From: Pedobacter planticolens
Lineage (GTDB): Bacteria; Bacteroidota; Bacteroidia; Sphingobacteriales; Sphingobacteriaceae
DNA: 64,000 bases
Direction: 5' to 3'
Assembly (NCBI RefSeq): GCF_014172375.1
Contig: NZ_WNXD01000001.1
Location: 806,001 to 870,000 of the forward strand
The notes beneath the pieces are model-generated. The model was not told where the DNA came from. It saw only the letters and a program-made list of their open reading frames with translations, and ran no database searches. Below, one piece after another: positions 35,246-44,140 of this stretch. A program made the position numbers and the translations under genes. The first letter of the stretch is position 1. Each line of letters begins with the position of its first letter.

Positions 35246-36754
35246 TTAAAATCTCAATCCTAAAGTTAAGAAAACATTATTTTTTGTGTTTTTAATTGCT
35301 GCAACAGGTTCAGTAGTATTATTTAAAGTATAAGGGCTGTAGCTATTGTCACTTTCGACTCTTTGATAAGCTAAGTCGATGTAATAGTTATTTACTCTAT
35401 ATCCTAAACCACCGCTGTACATTTTAGTATCAAAGAAACCATCGTTATCAGTTTTATATGGGCTTCCATTTAAACCGTAACCGGCTCTTAAACTTACATT
35501 GTTAAGCTTATATTCTGCTCCAACTCTATAATTAACTGCACTTTTGAAATTATTTCTAACAGCAGTATTGTTATCGCTAATCAGACCTTGATCACCACCA
35601 TTATTTGAGGTAAACCTAGTACTTGCATAATCAATAAAATCAACATCTGCAGAAATAATTGCTTGTCCAGCAATGATATAACTAGCGCCCAATGAACCTT
35701 TTAGTGGGGTCCGTAAATTATAGGTAAAATCATACGTTTTGCTTTCATTGGTTCCTCTAATCGTTCCTCTATTATCAATACCTTCTGTATAGCTGTCATC
35801 AATAACAAACCATGTTGGAGTTTGCATTGTTACGCCTAATCTAAGCCCTTCTGCAGCTCTAAAAATAACTCCTAAACGACCATTTACTCCTGAACCTTTA
35901 GTCGTTTGGCTTTGATTAAATAGCAATTTATAATTAATGTTAGCTCCAGTTAAATTTCCACCAGCATCATACTCTCTAGCTTTTCCACTTTCTTCATATT
36001 GTGCATCGCTATTGTATTTTAGATCAACTAAACCGACACTAGCACCAATATAAATTTGATTTGAAACATTCAATGCCGCCGAAAAATTAAATTCAGAAAC
36101 AGACCCAGATCTTACTTCATTTTTACGTTGCGAATTACTTTGAGCATTATCTGCAAAAGTTTCAGGGAAGTAATTATTTGCTGGGCTATCATAACTAATC
36201 AAGTAATTATCATAGGCCATTCTTTCTAAACTTCCAGTAGACAAATTATTTGGAGTGGTACTTCCACCAAGTTCTGCAAAGTAATCTGCTATCGAACTTT
36301 TATTGTTAGATCCACCGTAATTTATTTCTGCGCTATAATCATTGGTTCTATTATAACCAAGTCCAAAAACAGCACTAATTAAACCTTTTTTAGTATCCTG
36401 TCCTTTTTGCTTGTAAACTGGTGTAAAAAACACAGCTCCAATTTGATTTACATTTAATTGGCTTTTGTCTGTATTTGTGTTTTGACCTAAATAATTTGCA
36501 TTAACGCCAGTTTGATTAAATTCCGGAGTTAAGCTAAACTCAGATTTAGTAAATAAACCTAGCCCAGCCGGATTTCCACCTAACGAACTCATATCTCCAC
36601 CAACACCAATTTGAGCATTGCCCATTCCTTTAAAACGAGCAGTACTTCCATAATTTGTTTGAGAAAAGCGAAGTGCATCGCTGGCATATTGAGCGTAAGT
36701 ATTGCTGGCGGTAGCTACTATAGCTACCACTAACAGTGTTATAATTTTTTTCAT
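35246..36754 (-). CDS. Outer-membrane FadL/OmpP1-like transport protein
   Basis: A 502-residue protein with a signal peptide (about 1-21, ending TYAQ), then YASDALRFSQTNYGSTARFKG and GGNPAGLGLF, which match the N-terminal plug region of FadL/TodX-type beta-barrels. The C-terminus FLTLGLRF ends in Phe, as expected for BAM recognition. It may pass hydrophobic compounds. The adjacent Tyr-rich lipoprotein gene lies 18 bp upstream on the same strand, so the two may form a unit. Confidence 0.82.
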   Translation of the reverse strand: MKKIITLLVVAIVATASNTYAQYASDALRFSQTNYGSTARFKGMGNAQIGVGGDMSSLGGNPAGLGLFTKSEFSLTPEFNQTGVNANYLGQNTNTDKSQLNVNQIGAVFFTPVYKQKGQDTKKGLISAVFGLGYNRTNDYSAEINYGGSNNKSSIADYFAELGGSTTPNNLSTGSLERMAYDNYLISYDSPANNYFPETFADNAQSNSQRKNEVRSGSVSEFNFSAALNVSNQIYIGASVGLVDLKYNSDAQYEESGKAREYDAGGNLTGANINYKLLFNQSQTTKGSGVNGRLGVIFRAAEGLRLGVTMQTPTWFVIDDSYTEGIDNRGTIRGTNESKTYDFTYNLRTPLKGSLGASYIIAGQAIISADVDFIDYASTRFTSNNGGDQGLISDNNTAVRNNFKSAVNYRVGAEYKLNNVSLRAGYGLNGSPYKTDNDGFFDTKMYSGGLGYRVNNYYIDLAYQRVESDNSYSPYTLNNTTEPVAAIKNTKNNVFLTLGLRF

Positions 36755-36772
36755 GTGTTCAGTTAATTTAGA

Positions 36773-37708
36773 TTATCTACCACCACCTCTTGTTGGTCTG
36801 CCGCCACCACCACCGCCGCCGCCACTGCTACCACCACCAGAACTTTCTGATCTGCCACCACTACTACTTGATGGAGGAGGAGAACTCTGTTGTGCAGGAG
36901 GACTGTAAGTTGGTGCAGGTCTAGATGGTGCTTCACTAGTTCTAGTTGGTCTAGATTCTGTTCCTGAACTTCTGGTAGGTCTGTTATCACTACTTGTACT
37001 GCTTGGACGAGTGGTAGTTCCATTATTTGTTGGATTATACATCTCAGCCCTGCTTCTTGTAACTGTAGTATTATTGCCACTGTTTGCTCTAGTAGGTGGG
37101 CCAACTTGGTTGCCACCATAATAACTGCTTCCACCCGCTCTATTTACACCATTTTCACTTCCTCTTGTTGGTCTAGCTCCATAGTTTGGACTATTGTTGT
37201 TTCTACCAGCATAATAGCCGCCGCCATAACCACCACCATAACCACCGTAATATCCTGTACCATAGTAGTTATAATTTGAGTATATGCCCCAATAAGGGTT
37301 ATAATATGGGCTTCCAAAATAGCTGTAATAATATGGATTATACCAATTGTTATATCCGTAATTATAACCTCCGTAATAACCATAAGGACTATAATAAGAG
37401 TTATAACCGTAGTAATTGTAATAAGGATCGTAATAAGGTCTATATACGTTGCCGTAGTAAAATCTGTCTATACGAGAATAATAATCCATGTCATAATATG
37501 GATCTGTCTTTCCGTAATAGTCACTGTTTGAGTTTTCTGTTTGTGTAGTTTGAACTGGATCGGAAGCCTTGTATTCTTTAGCTTGTGCAGTTGTGTTGTA
37601 CACATCGTCCTGATTGGCAGTATTTTGAGCCAATTTAGGAGTAGAGCAGGAGGCAACGAGCAGTGCTGTTACCACGAGCGTACTGGTGAGTAAATGGTTA
37701 GGTTTCAT
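36773..37708 (-). CDS. Tyr/Gly/Asn-rich low-complexity lipoprotein
   Basis: A 311-residue protein with a lipoprotein signal (LLVASC, Cys21). Residues about 65-165 are dominated by Tyr with Asn, Gly, Pro and Asp (for example YYDPYYNYYGYNSYYSPYG), and the tail is Ser/Gly/Pro/Arg-rich with a GGGSSGGGGGGGGRP stretch. No globular domain is visible. Such composition is usual for sticky or disordered surface material, but the function is unknown. Overlapping frames on both strands are also open, because of the repeats. It is divergent from proS. Confidence 0.75.
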   Translation of the reverse strand: MKPNHLLTSTLVVTALLVASCSTPKLAQNTANQDDVYNTTAQAKEYKASDPVQTTQTENSNSDYYGKTDPYYDMDYYSRIDRFYYGNVYRPYYDPYYNYYGYNSYYSPYGYYGGYNYGYNNWYNPYYYSYFGSPYYNPYWGIYSNYNYYGTGYYGGYGGGYGGGYYAGRNNNSPNYGARPTRGSENGVNRAGGSSYYGGNQVGPPTRANSGNNTTVTRSRAEMYNPTNNGTTTRPSSTSSDNRPTRSSGTESRPTRTSEAPSRPAPTYSPPAQQSSPPPSSSSGGRSESSGGGSSGGGGGGGGRPTRGGGR

Positions 37709-37813
37709 GATATGTGTGTTTTGTTTGTGTGCGCAATCAAATTGTAGCTATAAATTTATAGCTTTGTAAACGATATTACAAGAAATTTAACACAAAAAAC
37801 GTTCCAAATAGTT

Positions 37814-39286
37814 ATGAGCAAAGGTATTACAAGCAAAAAAGACGATTATTCTCAGTGGTATAACGACATTGTTATAAAAGCCGACTTAGCCGAGCATTCA
37901 TCGGTTAAAGGATGTATGGTAATTAAGCCATATGGTTATTCTATTTGGGAGAAAATACAGGCAGTTTTAGATCAAAAATTTAAAGATACGGGTCATAGTA
38001 ATGCATATTTTCCTTTGTTCATTCCTAAGTCATATTTTTCTAAAGAAGCGGCACATGTAGAGGGTTTTGCAACAGAGTGTGCTGTGGTAACACATTATCG
38101 TCTTAAAAATGATGGAAATGGTAATATCGTAGTTGATGAAACAGCAAAACTGGAAGAAGAATTAATTGTTCGTCCAACTTCTGAAACCATTATATGGAAT
38201 ACCTATAGAGGCTGGATAGAATCATATCGTGATTTACCTTTATTAATCAATCAATGGGCAAACGTGGTGCGTTGGGAAATGAGAACTCGCTTGTTTTTAC
38301 GTACAACTGAGTTTTTGTGGCAAGAGGGTCATACAGCACATGCAACTTCACAAGAAGCAATTGAAGAAACGGAAAGAATGTTAGATGTGTATGCAGATTT
38401 TTCTGAAAATTGGATGGCGGTTCCAGTAGTAAAAGGAAAAAAGACCCCAACTGAGCGTTTTGCAGGGGCTTTAGAAACCTATTGTATTGAGGCTTTGATG
38501 CAAGATGGAAAGGCTTTACAGGCTGGAACATCACACTTTTTAGGGCAAAACTTCGCTAAAGCATTCGATGTTAAATTTACGAGTAAAGAAGGAAAATTAG
38601 AACATGTTTGGGCAACTTCTTGGGGAGTATCTACTCGATTAATGGGTGCTTTAATTATGGCACATAGTGATGATGCAGGATTGGTATTACCTCCAAAATT
38701 AGCGCCAATTCAAGTTGTTATAGTTCCTATTTATAAAGGAGAAGAAGATTTAGCTAAAATATCAACCTTTGTTGATGAACTTATACTAAAACTAAAAGGT
38801 TTAGGTGTTTCTGTAAAATACGACAGTAGAGATAGTCAGCGCCCAGGATTTAAATTTGCAGAATACGAACTAAAAGGAGTTCCAATTCGTTTGGCAATTG
38901 GTGGCAGAGATATGGAAAACAAAACTGTAGAATTAGCTCGTAGAGATACCAAAGAAAAATTCACAGTAGCGCAAGAAGGATTAGATACTTACATTGCCAA
39001 CTTGCTGGAAGAAATTCAAGAAAGTATTTATAATAAAGCGCATCAGTTTAGAGAAGAACACATAACAGAAGCTAATTCTTATCAGGAATTTAAAGAATTA
39101 TTAGACGGTAAAACTGGTTTTATTTCTGCCCATTGGGATGGAACTGCAGAAACTGAAAAGCAAATTAAAGAGGAAACTAAAGCAACAATTAGGTGTATTC
39201 CTTTAAACAATAAACAAGAAGATGGTGTTTGTATCTTAACTGGTAAGCCATCTACGCAACGGGTATTGTTTGCAAGGGCATATTAA
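37814..39286 (+). CDS. proS: Prolyl-tRNA synthetase (archaeal/eukaryal-like type)
   Basis: The 490-residue class II synthetase starts [20 protein letters not shown] and has [21 protein letters not shown] and [12 protein letters not shown] motifs, with a C-terminal zinc-binding-like extension rather than the bacterial editing insertion. It charges tRNA-Pro; two tRNA-Pro(TGG) genes are in this window. The start lies 14 bp before a normal Asp-rich N-terminus and is well supported. It is probably monocistronic. Confidence 0.95.
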   Translation: MSKGITSKKDDYSQWYNDIVIKADLAEHSSVKGCMVIKPYGYSIWEKIQAVLDQKFKDTGHSNAYFPLFIPKSYFSKEAAHVEGFATECAVVTHYRLKNDGNGNIVVDETAKLEEELIVRPTSETIIWNTYRGWIESYRDLPLLINQWANVVRWEMRTRLFLRTTEFLWQEGHTAHATSQEAIEETERMLDVYADFSENWMAVPVVKGKKTPTERFAGALETYCIEALMQDGKALQAGTSHFLGQNFAKAFDVKFTSKEGKLEHVWATSWGVSTRLMGALIMAHSDDAGLVLPPKLAPIQVVIVPIYKGEEDLAKISTFVDELILKLKGLGVSVKYDSRDSQRPGFKFAEYELKGVPIRLAIGGRDMENKTVELARRDTKEKFTVAQEGLDTYIANLLEEIQESIYNKAHQFREEHITEANSYQEFKELLDGKTGFISAHWDGTAETEKQIKEETKATIRCIPLNNKQEDGVCILTGKPSTQRVLFARAY

Positions 39287-39364
39287 AGATTTTAGATGTG
39301 AGACTTTCTATAGGCGCATTAAATTAATCTCATATCTAACTTCTCACATCTCAATACTAAAGAA

Positions 39365-40060
39365 ATGCAAGACGAAAATTATAAAGAAATACTTAGTCAA
39401 CTAGAAAGTAAAGCTTCCTTAAAACAAGCAATTTACCGTAGCACAGCTGAAGTTTTTGGGTTGACTAAAACCATTCTTTCAAAAATTGCTGCCAAACTTC
39501 ATCATGATTATACGCAGAAAGATCCATCTGTTGAGGTAAATTATAGAGAAAATAATCAGTTTGAAGCGCAATTGAAATTTTCTGGAGATATGCTGATGTT
39601 ATCGATGCATAGTAATATTTTTAATTTTGATGAAGGACATTCTATCTTTCAGACAAGTTATGTGAAAGCAGACGAAAATCTGAGTTATTGTGGTGTAATC
39701 TATATTCATAATTTTTTAGCAGATTCTATTAAATATAATCGCCTTGCGGATGAAGGTTCTTTAATAGCTCGTATATTGGTGAATAAAGAAAAGCACTTTA
39801 TGGTAGAAGGTGATGGGGCATTAGGGTTTTTATATGAAGATTTCGAAGCCAACTTAATTACTGAAGAAAAACTAACTGATATTTTAGAAAAATCAATCCT
39901 TTTGTGTTTAAATACGGATTTATTACTTCCACCATTTGCACAAATTAAAGATGTAACCTTGCATCAAAAACAAACATTAGTAGCCGCAAGCGGGTATCCA
40001 ACAGGAAAACGTTTAGGCTATTTATTTAATTCAGAAGTACAGCAAAATAACAATCAATAA
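39365..40060 (+). CDS. Conserved hypothetical protein, 231 residues
   Basis: A soluble protein with no signal or membrane segment and no motif I recognise. It begins with a helical stretch (EILSQLESKASLKQAIYRST) and has a mixed alpha/beta middle with FDEGHSIFQTSYVK and YIHNFLADSIKYNR. It lies 78 bp after proS and 77 bp before the trans-sulfuration gene on the same strand. The gap before it holds an inverted repeat (GATGTGAGA and TCTCACATC), so it may have its own promoter. Confidence 0.7.
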   Translation: MQDENYKEILSQLESKASLKQAIYRSTAEVFGLTKTILSKIAAKLHHDYTQKDPSVEVNYRENNQFEAQLKFSGDMLMLSMHSNIFNFDEGHSIFQTSYVKADENLSYCGVIYIHNFLADSIKYNRLADEGSLIARILVNKEKHFMVEGDGALGFLYEDFEANLITEEKLTDILEKSILLCLNTDLLLPPFAQIKDVTLHQKQTLVAASGYPTGKRLGYLFNSEVQQNNNQ

Positions 40061-40137
40061 TATGAACCCGACAGGATTAAAATAATGATTTTAATCATCA
40101 AAGGCTCCATCTTACCAATACAAAAATAAAAACAGAG

Positions 40138-41277
40138 ATGAAATTTGCAACAAAAGCTATCCATGCTGGTCAAGAACCAGATCCAACAACTGGCGCCGTA
40201 ATGACACCAATTTATCAGACTTCTACTTACTGGCAAAAATCGCCAGGAGAGCATAAGGGCTATGAATATTCGAGAGGCACAAACCCAACACGTAAGGCTT
40301 TAGAAGATTGTTTAGCTGCGCTGGAAAATTGCAAATACGGATTAGCGTTTAGCAGTGGGATGGGTGCTACAGATGCAGTTTTACGTTTATTAAAGCCTGG
40401 CGATGAAGTGATTACTGGTAATGATTTATATGGAGGTTCATATCGTATTTTTACAAAAGTATATGAGAAATATGGTATTAAATTTCATTTCCTAGATTTA
40501 TCTAACCCAGAAAATATCATTCCTTATATTAATGAAAATACCAAATTAGTTTGGATAGAAACGCCTACAAATCCAACTATGCGGATTATTGATATAGAAG
40601 GTGTTGCTAAAATCACTAAAAAGAACAATGTACTGTTAACAGTCGATAATACTTTTGCTTCTCCATATTTACAAAATCCAATAGATTTAGGTGCTGATAT
40701 TGTGATGCATTCGGTTACAAAATATATTGGCGGTCACTCTGATGTGGTAATGGGTGCATTACTAACCAATAATGAGCAATTGTATAAAGATTTATTCTTC
40801 GTGTATAACGCATGTGGCGCAACACCAGGTCCGCAAGATGCTTTTCTTGTTTTAAGAGGCATAAAAACCTTGCATTTACGCATGAAAGCACATTGTGAAA
40901 ACGGCGAAAAAGTAGCTCATTATCTAAAAAAGCATCCAAAAATTGATAAGATTTACTGGCCAGGTTTTGAAGATCATCCTAACCATGATATTGCCAAAAA
41001 ACAAATGCGTGGTTTCGGTGGAATGGTTTCTATCACACTAAAAGATGCAGATTTAAAAGAAACATTTAGAGTAGCATCTCGATTTAAAGTGTTTTCATTA
41101 GCAGAATCTTTAGGTGGAGTAGAATCGTTGATTAATCATCCAGTAAGTATGACACATGGTTCGATACCTAAAGAAGAACGTGAAAAAGTTGGTGTAACCG
41201 ATAATTTATTGCGTTTAAGTGTAGGAGTAGAGGATATTGACGATTTATTAGCTGATTTAGAACAAGCACTTTCATAG
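40138..41277 (+). CDS. Cys/Met metabolism PLP enzyme (cystathionine gamma-synthase or lyase)
   Basis: The 379-residue protein has the family landmarks YEYSRGTNPTR (about residues 41-51), FSSGMGATDAVL, and HSVTKYIGGHSDVVMG with the PLP lysine near residue 196. SLGGVESLINHP near the C-terminus is typical of cystathionine gamma-synthase and gamma-lyase. The two reactions cannot be separated by eye. It acts in methionine or cysteine exchange in the cytoplasm. An AGAG sequence lies just before the ATG. Confidence 0.88.
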   Translation: MKFATKAIHAGQEPDPTTGAVMTPIYQTSTYWQKSPGEHKGYEYSRGTNPTRKALEDCLAALENCKYGLAFSSGMGATDAVLRLLKPGDEVITGNDLYGGSYRIFTKVYEKYGIKFHFLDLSNPENIIPYINENTKLVWIETPTNPTMRIIDIEGVAKITKKNNVLLTVDNTFASPYLQNPIDLGADIVMHSVTKYIGGHSDVVMGALLTNNEQLYKDLFFVYNACGATPGPQDAFLVLRGIKTLHLRMKAHCENGEKVAHYLKKHPKIDKIYWPGFEDHPNHDIAKKQMRGFGGMVSITLKDADLKETFRVASRFKVFSLAESLGGVESLINHPVSMTHGSIPKEEREKVGVTDNLLRLSVGVEDIDDLLADLEQALS

Positions 41278-41361
41278 AAGTGTTCATTTGTGTCATTTGT
41301 TCATTGGTATATGACGCTTGAACCAATGAGCTAATGAACCAATAAACTATTGAACATTAAA

Positions 41362-42216
41362 ATGGAATTTAACGAGTTAAAGGATTTTCTAGATTTTAAA
41401 GTTGACCAATACAATCGGCCAAACTTTATTACAAATGATCCAATTTCTATTCCACATCAATATATTAAAAAGCAAGACATTGAAATTGCTGCATTTTTTG
41501 CGGCAATTTTAGCTTGGGGGCAACGTAAAACCATCATTAATAAGTGTAATGAGCTTTTTTTAAGGATGGATAACCAACCTTATCAGTTTATGCTGAACCA
41601 CAGCGATACTGATTTGAAAGGATTACTAGGTTTTAAACATCGCACCTTTAATGATACCGATTTATTGTATTTTGTTTCTTTCTTTAAGCACCATTATTCG
41701 CAATCAAATAGTTTAGAAACTGCTTTTTTGCCTCAACAAACTATTAACCCTAATTATTTACCACAAATAAGCAAAGCTGATGTAGAATTGTCATCATCAG
41801 CTTGTATGTTAACTGAGTTTTCTATTGATGATTTCACAGCGGAAAAAGCTTTAAATCATTTTAGAAGCTACTTTTTTAGTCTTGATGATTTTCCACGAAG
41901 AACAATTAAGCACGTTTCATCGCCTTTGCAAAAATCTACTTGTAAACGTTTAAATATGTTTTTAAGATGGATGGTCCGTAAAGATAAGTGTGGCGTTGAT
42001 TTCGGAATTTGGAATACCATTCCTACTTCAGAATTAATTTGTCCTTGCGATGTTCATGTAGATAGAGTAGCTAGAAAATTAGGTTTAATTAACCGCAAAC
42101 AAACCGACTGGCAAACTGCTGTAGAACTAACAGCTAGGCTAAAAGAATTTGATATAAATGATCCTGTAAAGTACGATTTTGCGCTTTTTGGTTTAGGAGT
42201 GGAGGAGAAGTTTTAG
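41362..42216 (+). CDS. TIGR02757 family protein
   Basis: A 284-residue conserved Bacteroidota protein. It contains FFAAILAWGQRKTIINKC near residue 40 and RWMVRKDKCGVDFGIW, then DVHVDRVARKLGL, which recall helix-hairpin-helix DNA-glycosylase-like folds. The DNA-repair role is inference. ATG 41362 is chosen over TTG 41350. The 85-bp gap before it holds the inverted pair TCATTGGT and ACCAATGA. Confidence 0.75.
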   Translation: MEFNELKDFLDFKVDQYNRPNFITNDPISIPHQYIKKQDIEIAAFFAAILAWGQRKTIINKCNELFLRMDNQPYQFMLNHSDTDLKGLLGFKHRTFNDTDLLYFVSFFKHHYSQSNSLETAFLPQQTINPNYLPQISKADVELSSSACMLTEFSIDDFTAEKALNHFRSYFFSLDDFPRRTIKHVSSPLQKSTCKRLNMFLRWMVRKDKCGVDFGIWNTIPTSELICPCDVHVDRVARKLGLINRKQTDWQTAVELTARLKEFDINDPVKYDFALFGLGVEEKF

Positions 42217-42236
42217 TTGTTTTATATTCCGTGTAT

Positions 42237-42268
42237 TTTGTCATTCAGAGCGCAGCGAAGAATCTCTA
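42237..42268 (+). repeat. REP-like half element upstream of the GIY-YIG gene
   Basis: TTTTGTCATTCAGAGCGCAG followed by CGAAGAATCTCT matches the left arm of the perfect element at 42644-42736, with one difference in the middle. It is in the same orientation as that left arm. Confidence 0.7.
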
Positions 42269-42314
42269 AACATTAACAGAAACTTTTTGAACCAATAAAT
42301 TTGTAATTTAAGGC

Positions 42315-42617
42315 ATGCGTGATCATAATTATTTCGTTTATATATTAACTAATAAAAATAAAACAGCGTTATATACAGGTGTAACGAATGATTTATCTAT
42401 AAGGCTTAAACAACATATAGAAGGAGATAGCAAATTCTCTTTTACATTACGATACAAGTGTTTTTATTTGGTTTATTATGAGCATTATAAATATATCGAA
42501 CATGCAATTGATAGAGAAAAGGAAATTAAAGGCTGGTCTAGAGCAAAAAAGAATGCATTAATAGAAATTGAAAACAAAAACTGGCATTTTCTAAATGATG
42601 ATGTAATTGAAACTTAA
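42315..42617 (+). CDS. Single-domain GIY-YIG nuclease family protein
   Basis: A 100-residue protein that is essentially one GIY-YIG domain. YFVYILTNKN (residues 6-15) and LYTGVTNDL (19-27) supply the two motif strands. An Arg follows at RLKQH, and a Glu-bearing helix comes later (IDREKEIKGWSRAKKNALI). This UvrC-type nuclease fold occurs in many small Bacteroidota proteins of unknown role. The gene is framed by REP-like elements on both sides (42237-42268 and 42644-42736), an arrangement worth noting. Confidence 0.85.
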   Translation: MRDHNYFVYILTNKNKTALYTGVTNDLSIRLKQHIEGDSKFSFTLRYKCFYLVYYEHYKYIEHAIDREKEIKGWSRAKKNALIEIENKNWHFLNDDVIET

Positions 42618-42643
42618 TTAAATCAACTTGTTCAAGCAGCATG

Positions 42644-42736
42644 TTTGTCATTCAGAGCGAAGCGAAGAATCTATATAATGGAAATGTTTTGAAACTAACA
42701 TAAAACGAGATTCTTCGCTTCGCTCTGAATGACAAA
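42644..42736. repeat. Perfect 29-bp inverted repeat (REP/MITE-like)
   Basis: The arm at 42644-42672 (TTTGTCATTCAGAGCGAAGC then GAAGAATCT) is exactly complementary to 42708-42736 around a 35-base loop. Related arms are found at 3830, 30122 and 42237. The size and shape fit a non-autonomous hairpin element that an outside enzyme moves. No transposase is in the window. Confidence 0.85.
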
Positions 42737-42750
42737 AACTAACTTAGTAT

Positions 42751-43254
42751 ATGGTAAACTTTAAAGCTGAAATAGAAAAATTTGACTCAATGGGTGAAAA
42801 AACTGGTTGGAGTTACGTCTTTGTACCTCAGGCTATTGCCAATCAGATTAAACCAAACGAAAAACGAAGTTTTAGAGTAAAAGGAACACTAGATAACGTT
42901 TCGGTAAGGGGAATTGGATTATTGCCAATGGGCGAGGGAGATTTCATTATAGCCTTAAAAACTTCCTTAAGAAAACAATTAAGAAAAGAAGCAGGAGCAG
43001 TAGTAGAATTGAGCCTAAGCTTTGATGCTGATTTTAAAATAGAAATGCCCGATGATCTTGAAATTTGTTTAGCAGATGAAGAAGCTTTGCTTCAACAATT
43101 TCTATCCATGCCAAAATCCCATCAGAACTATTATATAAATTGGTTAAATACAGCTAAAACAGATGTCACTCGTACAAAAAGAATTGTAATGATAGTAAAC
43201 GCAATGGCTAAGAAATACAATTTTAATGAAATGATGAGGAGTAATAAGTCCTGA
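42751..43254 (+). CDS. YdeI/OmpD-associated-like protein with DUF1905
   Basis: A 167-residue protein with an N-terminal DUF1905 domain (about 1-95: WSYVFVPQAIANQI and RGIGLLPMGEGDFIIALK) and a C-terminal OmdA-like helical region (HQNYYINWLNTAKTDVTRTKRI). The biochemical role of the family is not established; the latter domain occurs in bacteriocin-protection proteins. It lies 14 bp after the REP-like hairpin. Confidence 0.75.
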   Translation: MVNFKAEIEKFDSMGEKTGWSYVFVPQAIANQIKPNEKRSFRVKGTLDNVSVRGIGLLPMGEGDFIIALKTSLRKQLRKEAGAVVELSLSFDADFKIEMPDDLEICLADEEALLQQFLSMPKSHQNYYINWLNTAKTDVTRTKRIVMIVNAMAKKYNFNEMMRSNKS

Positions 43255-43304
43255 GTATAAAGTCATCAGTCTTGAGCCTATTTACACTGATGAGATACTC
43301 TCGA

Positions 43305-44030
43305 CTATCGACTATAGTTCCTAAACCAACTATTCACCTTCATCTGTATCACACCTAAAAAAGCTTCTCTAAAAATACGAGTACTCATTTTCGATGTTCC
43401 TTCAGTTCTATCAGTGAAAATAATAGGAACTTCAACTACATTAAAACCATATTTAATAGCGGTGAATTTCATTTCAATTTGGAAAGCGTAGCCTACAAAC
43501 TTAATTTTATCCATCGGGATGATTTCTAATACCTGGCGGCGATAGCACTTAAAACCTGCAGTTGCATCTTGTATCGTAATTCCAGTAATGAAACGTACAT
43601 ACATAGAAGCAAAATACGACATTAGAACTCTTCCCATTGGCCAATTAACTACATTTACACCTTTCACATATCTTGATCCGATAGCTAAATCAGCACCATT
43701 TACGCAAGCATCATGTAGTTTAATTAAATCTTTTGGGTTATGAGAAAAATCGGCATCCATTTCAAAAATATATTCATAACCTCTTTTTAAAGCCCATTTA
43801 AAGCCATGAATATAGGCTGTGCCCAAGCCGAGTTTACCCGCTCGTTCTTCCAAATGTAATGCTGGAAATTCGTCTTGAAGCTCTTTAACAATGTTAGCAG
43901 TTCCATCTGGAGAACCATCATCAATAATCAATAACTCGAAATCATAGTCTAAAGAAAAAACTTTACGAATGATTTTTTCAATGTTTTCTTTCTCGTTATA
44001 GGTTGGAATAATGACTAAGCTATCGGACAC
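43305..44030 (-). CDS. Polyprenol-phosphate mannosyltransferase-like GT2
   Basis: The 241-residue family 2 glycosyltransferase has VIIPTYNEKEN at the N-terminus, DDGSPDG for nucleotide-sugar binding and MDADFSHNP (about residues 92-100) for the metal site. It resembles dolichol-phosphate mannosyltransferase Dpm1 without a membrane anchor. It would load mannose or another sugar onto a polyprenyl phosphate on the cytoplasmic side. A few dispersed words (AGTCATCAGTCTTGAG) fill the gap to its convergent neighbour. Confidence 0.87.
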   Translation of the reverse strand: MSDSLVIIPTYNEKENIEKIIRKVFSLDYDFELLIIDDGSPDGTANIVKELQDEFPALHLEERAGKLGLGTAYIHGFKWALKRGYEYIFEMDADFSHNPKDLIKLHDACVNGADLAIGSRYVKGVNVVNWPMGRVLMSYFASMYVRFITGITIQDATAGFKCYRRQVLEIIPMDKIKFVGYAFQIEMKFTAIKYGFNVVEVPIIFTDRTEGTSKMSTRIFREAFLGVIQMKVNSWFRNYSR

Positions 44031-44087
44031 TGTTAATTTTAGATTTTATAATTACGATTTTCGATTGGCGAAATTAGCTATTAAAAA

Positions 44088-44120
44088 CTAAAAGCCCGAA
44101 ATTTCTTTACGGGCTTTTAG
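44088..44120 (-). terminator. Terminator of the POT transporter
   Basis: CTAAAAGCCCG and CGGGCTTTTAG are an exact 11-bp inverted pair over an 11-base loop, 20 bp beyond the minus-strand stop, with a T run on that strand. Confidence 0.85.
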
Positions 44121-44140
44121 TTAAATCATGTTAAATTCTA

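Noticed and set aside
36763..37548. Frames opposite and shifted within the Tyr-rich lipoprotein gene
   Set aside because: Repetitive codons keep alternative frames open. Only the 36773-37708 frame has a lipoprotein signal and a sensible length.
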